The translations under genes were made by a program, and so were the position numbers. Below, in pieces: positions 5,697 through 10,528 of a DNA stretch of 10,528 bases. The notes under the pieces are model-generated. The model was not told the DNA's origin. It did not search any database and saw nothing but the letters and a program-made list of their open reading frames with translations. Positions within the stretch are counted from its first letter, which is position 1; each line of letters starts with the position of its first letter. The stretch is taken from positions 1-10,528 of the forward strand of contig JAGVZX010000017.1 of assembly GCA_018302185.1 (NCBI GenBank), written 5' to 3'. This stretch comes from Candidatus Woesearchaeota archaeon. Its GTDB lineage: Archaea > Nanobdellota > Nanobdellia > Woesearchaeales > UBA10200.

Positions 5697-7139
5697 TTAT
5701 TCAACCTCTTTCCCTTTTATGTCATGCAAAGTCTTTTTGTCTGTGAACTTGTCATACTCATATACCAGATTCCCATTCACTAAAGTATAAACAGGCACTC
5801 CAAACAACTCTCTGTTGCTGAATGCATTCCATTTGCACTTTGTTAACAGGTTGTCATTTATAATTCTTTTCCTAAGTTTCTGCTGCGCTAATACAATGTC
5901 TGCATCATTGCCTTCTTTTAATCTTCCTTTCTTTTTTAATCCGAATATCTTTGCTGGAGATGTTGAGTATAATCTTATCACATCTCCTATCGCCAGCTGC
6001 CCTTCATGTACTGCATTTAACAATAATGGCAGCGCAGTTTCCAAGCCAGGCATCCCTGCAGGAACTTTAGTGATGTCTGGATTATTTTTTTCTTCCAATG
6101 TATGAGGTGCATGGTCAGTTGCAATCACATCAATTGTGCCGTCTTCTAATGCTCTCCAAAGGGCTTTCTGGTCGTCTTTTGTCAAAATTAATGGTTTTAC
6201 ATATGCCAATCTTCCTAGCATCTTTGCATCTTCATTGTTCAAAAACAAATGATGCGGTGTAACTTCGCAGAATAACTTATCCTCTAGATGTTTTTGTTTC
6301 TTGTATCTCTTGATCAGCTCAACCATCTTCTTGGAATTTACATGGCAGATATAAAGCGCTGTCTTGCTAGCTGCATTCTTTTTGCAGTAATTGCTGAACA
6401 GCTCAAGAACTTCCTCGAGCTTATCATCTTCAATATGAAGCATCACTATCTTTGTTGTCAGGAACAGATGCTCAAGAACCTTCAAGTCATCTATCATAAG
6501 GTTGCCTGTTGTCTGGCCCAGATAAACCTTGACTGCTCTAACACACTTGAATTTCTGTGATTCCTTTGCTTCCTCTAGGTTATACTGCTCGTCTATCTTT
6601 AGTTTTGATTGCTTAGTTGCTTGTTTATCTGCTGATCTTTTATCTTTTGAGGTATTGCTTTTTTTAGGATCATTCTTACTCTTTCTATCTGATTTATTAT
6701 TTTGTTTTTTATCTGCCGTTACATCATTTGAAACTATATTTTCTGTTATCTTAACTAATCCAAAATTAAATCCGTAATTCACAACTGCTTTTTTTGCAAG
6801 CAGTCTTTTTTCTTCTAATGCTGCAATTGTTGAAGTTGTCGGAGAATTATTTGGCATATCAAAGAATGTTGTTATTCCTCCGGCAACAGCAGCATGGCTC
6901 GCTGTTAGAAAATCTTCTTTATGCGTTGCTCCTGGCTCTCTGCAATGGACATGCAAATCAATCATGCCTGGCAATGCTGTCAACCCTGTTGCGTCTATTA
7001 TCTTGTCAACTTTAATCTTGTTTGCTTTTAGATTTATGTTCTGCTCTATTTTAGAGATAACTCCTTCCTCTACAAGAATATCTGTTAACAATGGCTTGTT
7101 CTTCTCGTATATTGTTGCGTTCTTGATGAGGAGTTTCAT
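5697..7139 (-). CDS. pyrC: Dihydroorotase with a lysine-rich internal insertion
   Basis: This class I-type amidohydrolase closes carbamoyl-aspartate to dihydroorotate in the cytosol. Numbering from ATG 7139 (480 residues), metal-site candidates are H63 and H65 in the DLHVH motif, K204 in AVKVY (the position carboxylated in some relatives), H235, H266 and D342 in the ATDHAPH motif. CREPG at 66-70 binds substrate in relatives. Between residues about 137 and 196 lies an insertion dominated by Lys, Ser, Asn, Asp and Gln, just before the strand carrying K204; usual family members have about 420-430 residues and lack it. I prefer ATG 7139 because homology starts there (MKLLIKNATI). ATG 7181 would add 14 residues and overlap the upstream gene by 17 bases, with no ribosome site. 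The GGGGTGA at 7171-7165 is 25 bases from ATG 7139, too far to serve it normally. Confidence 0.93.
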   Translation of the reverse strand: MKLLIKNATIYEKNKPLLTDILVEEGVISKIEQNINLKANKIKVDKIIDATGLTALPGMIDLHVHCREPGATHKEDFLTASHAAVAGGITTFFDMPNNSPTTSTIAALEEKRLLAKKAVVNYGFNFGLVKITENIVSNDVTADKKQNNKSDRKSKNDPKKSNTSKDKRSADKQATKQSKLKIDEQYNLEEAKESQKFKCVRAVKVYLGQTTGNLMIDDLKVLEHLFLTTKIVMLHIEDDKLEEVLELFSNYCKKNAASKTALYICHVNSKKMVELIKRYKKQKHLEDKLFCEVTPHHLFLNNEDAKMLGRLAYVKPLILTKDDQKALWRALEDGTIDVIATDHAPHTLEEKNNPDITKVPAGMPGLETALPLLLNAVHEGQLAIGDVIRLYSTSPAKIFGLKKKGRLKEGNDADIVLAQQKLRKRIINDNLLTKCKWNAFSNRELFGVPVYTLVNGNLVYEYDKFTDKKTLHDIKGKEVE

Positions 7140-7164
7140 TTTTTGAATATCAAAATTGATGGAT

Positions 7165-8304
7165 TCACCCCTTATGAGCATTGTATAATAATAATGTTTC
7201 CCTTAAAATCTCTGCTTCATACCTTACCCCAGGGTCTGCGTACTTCCAGATTGCCAATTTTATGTAATCCTGTACCATCTTATTTACTAATTCTACTCGA
7301 CCATTAAAACGCTCGTTTATTGAACCTATAAATGAATTCAAGGCCACCAATGCATTTGATCTTATTCTGCGGTCAGGGTGATTTAGGTAAGCAGTCGTAT
7401 TCTTAAGCCAATTCCTGAAATATTCTTTATAGCCGTCTGATTCATTTTTAATCCTTTTTGCTGCCTCTGTGCTGCAAATCTCAAAACTATCATGGACCGG
7501 CGAATAAGCTTTATTTGGATTTCTTGTTTTCCACACATTTCCAATTATTACCTGCTCTAATGAGCCAAAAAATATTTTAGCTCTATCCAGGACTGCTGTT
7601 ATGAGTGTAGCATCTTGGTCCGCAACAGCTTCTTCACCAGTAAGATATATTCGTGTTAGGCCATTGCTTTTACAGACTGGCTCTAAGGACTTACCCACAG
7701 AAGAGCGCACATCCAGAACAAGGCTGATATCCCCATGTACAGCCTTGGCTTTTTCCCTCTCTTCGTAAAGTCTTGGCAATAAGGTTTCTTTAAGCAGAGC
7801 AAAAACCGGGCTTAGTAGATCATCTTGTATGGCTGAAAGATCGATAACTAGATTAGAATACCCCTTGAAAAGGCAATGGTCAATGATTCTTCTTATGGCA
7901 CTTTCATAAGTGATCTTCTCTCCAGTCTGGGTAGAGACTGCCAGAATATCTGTACCAAATCCTTTTTGTATTGTTATATACCCTATCCTTTTATCATCTA
8001 TTTTCTGCAATCCTATATTTGCCTGCGAGCATAAATCAGCTAGATGGGGAGTATAACCTATTTCTTCGATATAAGCATCAAGAAATTTTTCAGTTCTGAC
8101 ATCTTTTTTCTGAGCCCTTGCCTGTAGTAGAGATTTCCGTTTTACAACTGGAATATCGTCTCCCAGTAATCCCTCTAGATCAATCCCGTCTAAAATTATA
8201 TCTTTTACCGGATCCAAAGAGGGACCATCATCACTGCCTAAATGTATTTCATCTCCTGGTCTTCCGCTTTTTCTCATTCTTCTTCCTAGATTCTTAGAGG
8301 TCAT
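7165..8304 (-). CDS. Unrecognised protein with STAS-like core and HEAT-like C-terminal helices
   Basis: I do not recognise this 379-residue soluble protein; it has no signal peptide or membrane helix. Residues 1-75 are charged and probably flexible. Residues about 98-230 resemble a STAS fold (anti-sigma-factor antagonist type): strand RIGYITI at 106-112, helix, strand NLVIDLSAI at 151-159, helix, strand ISLVLDV at 193-199, then SLEPVCKSNGLTRIYLTGEEAV, split here as 206-216 and 217-227, like the end of STAS domains. S165 falls near the phosphorylated Ser of that family, but the usual DSSG motif is missing. Residues about 305-376 are helical with two HEAT-like units, HPDRRIRSNALVAL at 309-322 and ADPGVRYEAEIL at 356-367. 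It lies between pyrK (60-base gap) and pyrC, all in one direction. A later start at ATG 8277, preceded by AGGA, is possible. The fold is tentative and the function unknown. Confidence 0.75.
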   Translation of the reverse strand: MTSKNLGRRMRKSGRPGDEIHLGSDDGPSLDPVKDIILDGIDLEGLLGDDIPVVKRKSLLQARAQKKDVRTEKFLDAYIEEIGYTPHLADLCSQANIGLQKIDDKRIGYITIQKGFGTDILAVSTQTGEKITYESAIRRIIDHCLFKGYSNLVIDLSAIQDDLLSPVFALLKETLLPRLYEEREKAKAVHGDISLVLDVRSSVGKSLEPVCKSNGLTRIYLTGEEAVADQDATLITAVLDRAKIFFGSLEQVIIGNVWKTRNPNKAYSPVHDSFEICSTEAAKRIKNESDGYKEYFRNWLKNTTAYLNHPDRRIRSNALVALNSFIGSINERFNGRVELVNKMVQDYIKLAIWKYADPGVRYEAEILRETLLLYNAHKG

Positions 8305-8364
8305 TTTAAAAGGTTGTTATAAAAAGTGCAAAATGCCAAACGATTAGCAAACCTAGTAAAATAT

Positions 8365-9243
8365 CTAATACTTGACTTTATTTCCTGTCGCATCCCTGTG
8401 ATATTTGCCAAACTCTATTATCTGCGCGATTTTCTTGCTGCCAATTATCGGCCCTTCAATGCACATTCTCTCTCCTGTCGGATCAACAACACAGCTTCCG
8501 CATAATCCAATTCCACACTTCATGTATCTCTCTAAGCTTATTTCACAATCAATATCCTCTCTTACTGCAACATCATACACTGCTTTCATCATAAGCTCTG
8601 GGCCGACAGTGTAAATTTTGTCAAGCTTTTGTTTTTTGAGGATAGAATTTAATGCATCAGTCACTCTTCCTTTTATTCCAAGGCTGCCATCATCTGTCGT
8701 AACATGGACATTGACTCCAGTGCCTTTCAATCTTCTATGGAACAGCAGGAGATCTTTAGTTCTTGCGCCGACAATGTAATGTATATTCTCAGGCTTTAAT
8801 TCTTTTTTGATAGCAAGCTCTGCAAGTGAAGCCATCGGGCCTGCGCCATAGCCTCCGCCTACTAATGCAATAGTAGTATTTTTATCTATTTTTTCAGGTA
8901 AATTAAACCAAGTGCCTAACGGTCCTCGAATACCAACATAATCTCCTATTTTTGCGCAGCAAAGCTTGTTAGAAACATTTCCTACAGAAGCGATCGCCAG
9001 CTGAAAAGAATCACCATAATCTTTAGCAATCGACATCGGCTTTTCTCCGTTGCCAGGCAGCCAGACCATAACAAATTGGCCAGGCTGAGAATCTAGCTTA
9101 TGTTTGAAATAAAAACTTTTGACATTGGTATTCTCCTGCTCAATCTTTTCTATCTTAAGCATACGCATCGGAAAAGGATCAGCTACTTGTAACATCGCAG
9201 AACATTTGCATTCTTTTTTTCCGCATTCGCTGTCTTTCTTCAT
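8365..9243 (-). CDS. pyrK: Dihydroorotate dehydrogenase electron-transfer subunit
   Basis: This flavin and iron-sulfur protein passes electrons from the PyrD flavin to NAD+ in the class 1B enzyme. Numbering from ATG 9243 (292 residues): flavin-binding KPMSIA is at 68-73 (RPxS position), the nucleotide-binding GGGYGAGP is at 129-136, and the 2Fe-2S ligands are C243, C248, C251 and C261 in the C-x4-C-x2-C-x9-C pattern with the CGIGLCGSC core. I chose this start because GTGAAGG at 9257-9251 lies seven bases ahead; ATG 9264 would add seven residues but has no ribosome site. The N-terminal 35 residues precede the flavin domain and contain an extra ECGKKECKC cluster (C7, C12, C14), unusual for PyrK. 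It follows pyrD by 68 bases, an arrangement typical of the PyrD-PyrK pair. Confidence 0.93.
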   Translation of the reverse strand: MKKDSECGKKECKCSAMLQVADPFPMRMLKIEKIEQENTNVKSFYFKHKLDSQPGQFVMVWLPGNGEKPMSIAKDYGDSFQLAIASVGNVSNKLCCAKIGDYVGIRGPLGTWFNLPEKIDKNTTIALVGGGYGAGPMASLAELAIKKELKPENIHYIVGARTKDLLLFHRRLKGTGVNVHVTTDDGSLGIKGRVTDALNSILKKQKLDKIYTVGPELMMKAVYDVAVREDIDCEISLERYMKCGIGLCGSCVVDPTGERMCIEGPIIGSKKIAQIIEFGKYHRDATGNKVKY

Positions 9244-9282
9244 TGCTTTGCCTTCACTATACACTCAATCGCTTGCATGTAA

Positions 9283-9297
9283 ATATTATATTTATTT
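9283..9297 (-). promoter_or_regulatory. Candidate TATA box between pyrD and pyrK
   Basis: The pyrD-pyrK gap is almost pure A and T. On the minus strand ATAAATATAATATTT would place transcription start near 9264, giving a leader of about 21 bases with the GTGAAGG ribosome site for ATG 9243. An internal promoter is therefore possible, but composition alone could produce this match. Confidence 0.3.
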
Positions 9298-9311
9298 TTC
9301 ACTAAATATAT

Positions 9312-10343
9312 TTATCTATGCGCCTTCCCAATTATCTCTTTCAGTGAACTAATATTATTTTCTTTCATCCATTCTATGATCTCGTCATTTATTTTTTTGA
9401 AGCAATCTATGCCGCGATAGTAAACAGCTGTTCCAATACCAACTGCAGTTGCGCCTGCCATCATCAGCTCAACCGCATCTTTGCCTGTTGTAACTCCTCC
9501 AGTTCCAAGAATTGGTATCTTGACTGATTTGTAGATGTCATAAATACACTTTACTGCAATCGGTTTTAAGTTAGGCCCTGAAAAGCCGCCAGATTTATTT
9601 GTCAGTATTGGCTTGCCTGTCTTTAAGTCAAGCATCATGCCAGGCATCGTGTTTATTGCGGTGATGCCGTCTGCTCCTGCAGCTTCAACAGCTTTTGCTA
9701 TCTTTGCAATGTCTGGCACATTAGGGGCGAGCTTGACTAAGATAGGCATTTTGATATTTTTGTTTGTCTCTTTTTCTACCTCTTTTAGCGCTTTCTTTAC
9801 TGCTTTTGTCAGCTCTGCTGCCAGTATAGGATTGCACGCAAATGGCTCTCCAAATTCATCTTTTACGTTTGGACATGAAAGATTTAGCTCTAACATCTCA
9901 CATTCAGACTTAGAGATCTCTTTTGCAGCTTTGGCAAAATCATCTATGGACGTTGCAAATACGTTGCCTATTATAGGTGCATCTCTCAGTTCTTTATCTT
10001 TATGAGCAGCAAGCCTTTTTTTTGCATCTTTTATCTCTTCGATGCTTGAGCTTAATCCAGGATTACTTAATCCAACAGCATTTAGCATGCCAGATTCATT
10101 TGTAATAATTATAGGTGAGCCATGGCCTTTTCTTGGCTCTATAGAAATTGATTTACAGGTTACTGCACCAGCACCATTTTCTACGGCAAATATAAGTGAA
10201 GAAGCAGTAGTATCAACAATTCCAGAAGCTAGTACAAGAGGATTCCTTAGCTTTATACCGCAAAAATCAACAGAGACATCAATGGATGCACCTGATTTAG
10301 AAAAGCCTTTCTCTCCCCCTTTCGCTTGAGATTTTGTGCTCAT
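9312..10343 (-). CDS. pyrD: Dihydroorotate dehydrogenase, class 1B catalytic subunit
   Basis: This 343-residue FMN-binding TIM-barrel enzyme oxidises dihydroorotate to orotate. The catalytic base of class 1 enzymes is C157 in LNLSCPN at 153-159; class 2 membrane enzymes have Ser there. Other landmarks are K64 in TCKSIS, NAVGLSNPG at 88-96, SGGFSGPNLKPIA at 251-263 and the FMN phosphate site GTGGV at 280-284. The adjacent pyrK gene confirms class 1B, in which PyrK supplies NAD+ coupling. About 20 polar residues rich in Lys, Ser and Gly precede the usual start of the family. The ATG lies only a few bases after the expected transcription start from the TATA box at 10370-10377, so the message is nearly leaderless. 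It appears to be the first gene of the cluster. Confidence 0.95.
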   Translation of the reverse strand: MSTKSQAKGGEKGFSKSGASIDVSVDFCGIKLRNPLVLASGIVDTTASSLIFAVENGAGAVTCKSISIEPRKGHGSPIIITNESGMLNAVGLSNPGLSSSIEEIKDAKKRLAAHKDKELRDAPIIGNVFATSIDDFAKAAKEISKSECEMLELNLSCPNVKDEFGEPFACNPILAAELTKAVKKALKEVEKETNKNIKMPILVKLAPNVPDIAKIAKAVEAAGADGITAINTMPGMMLDLKTGKPILTNKSGGFSGPNLKPIAVKCIYDIYKSVKIPILGTGGVTTGKDAVELMMAGATAVGIGTAVYYRGIDCFKKINDEIIEWMKENNISSLKEIIGKAHR

Positions 10344-10369
10344 TAAAAAGATATGAAAGTAAGCTTTTG

Positions 10370-10377
10370 TATATAAA
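10370..10377 (-). promoter_or_regulatory. TATA box of pyrD and the pyr cluster
   Basis: TTTATATA on the minus strand is an excellent match to the archaeal TATA consensus. Its centre is about 30 bases ahead of the pyrD ATG, so transcription should begin near 10348 and leave a leader of only about five bases. No ribosome site lies between the box and the ATG, in keeping with near-leaderless initiation. Confidence 0.6.
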
Positions 10378-10429
10378 TGTTGCGACGCATAAGCAAAAAT
10401 ATGTCAGAATAAAAAAAATCAGGACAACA

Positions 10430-10437
10430 TTTAAATA
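10430..10437 (+). promoter_or_regulatory. Candidate TATA box of the divergent right-edge gene
   Basis: TTTAAATA on the plus strand would give a start site near 10459 and a leader of about 28 bases to ATG 10487. A second candidate, GATATAATA at 10458-10466, would give an almost leaderless message. The pyrD TATA box lies about 55 bases away on the other strand, making this a divergent promoter region. Confidence 0.35.
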
Positions 10438-10486
10438 ACTCTTCTTGACTATAGTTGATATAATAATGCATTAATTTAGAATAACC

Positions 10487-10528
10487 ATGACAACCCCCAA
10501 TAAGCCAACCATAATTCCGGCAAAAACC
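10487..10528 (+). CDS. Possible start of a divergent gene, partial (runs off the window)
   Basis: Fourteen codons from ATG 10487 read MTTPNKPTIIPAKT without a stop to the window edge. Support comes from the upstream TATA-like elements, the divergent position relative to pyrD, and better G+C content than the spacer before it. There is no clear ribosome site. The visible part is too short for any functional call; it could be a chance reading frame. Confidence 0.4.
   Translation, partial: MTTPNKPTIIPAKT

Noticed and set aside
9613..10005. 130-residue plus-strand open frame
   Set aside because: It is the shadow of pyrD; the Ala/Ser/Phe-rich product mirrors the codons of the real gene.

Overview
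The window reads as an AT-rich archaeal genome fragment, most likely from a small-genome lineage such as a DPANN archaeon. The archaeal signs are TATA boxes close to TTTATATA about 25-35 bases ahead of start codons, very short leaders, some GGTGAT/GAGGTG-type ribosome sites, and archaeal-looking PyrD, PyrK and zinc-ribbon proteins. The lineage is an inference; no rRNA or tRNA gene is present to settle it.

Layout. The left edge (1-2563, minus strand) holds two membrane proteins 21 bases apart: a Kef-type CPA2 cation/proton antiporter, cut off at its C-terminus by the window edge, and a 12-helix MFS transporter. A 405-base AT-rich intergenic region follows (2564-2968) with repeated TATACTA motifs, then a small plus-strand zinc-ribbon gene (2969-3142). 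From 3224 to 10343 every gene is on the minus strand and the region is a pyrimidine biosynthesis cluster. In transcription order it is pyrD, pyrK, an unrecognised gene, pyrC, pyrB, pyrE, pyrF. At the right edge, 14 codons of a possible divergent plus-strand gene are visible from 10487.

How the genes work together. PyrB makes carbamoyl-aspartate, PyrC closes it to dihydroorotate, the PyrD/PyrK pair oxidises this to orotate with NAD+, PyrE attaches PRPP-derived ribose phosphate, and PyrF decarboxylates OMP to UMP. Steps 2 to 6 of de novo UMP synthesis are therefore complete here. Carbamoyl-phosphate synthetase (carAB) and the ATCase regulatory chain (pyrI) are absent from the window. Gap sizes suggest several transcription units: pyrD, then pyrK, a tight pyrC-pyrB pair, and pyrE and pyrF with their own AT-rich leaders.

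Most of the window is ordinary metabolism, and no clearly new multi-gene system is visible. The items most worth a second look are the unrecognised 379-residue protein inside the pyr cluster (a tentative STAS-like core plus HEAT-like tail), a lysine-rich insertion inside dihydroorotase, the TATACTA repeat array beside the MFS gene, and a palindrome overlapping the probable pyrE TATA box.
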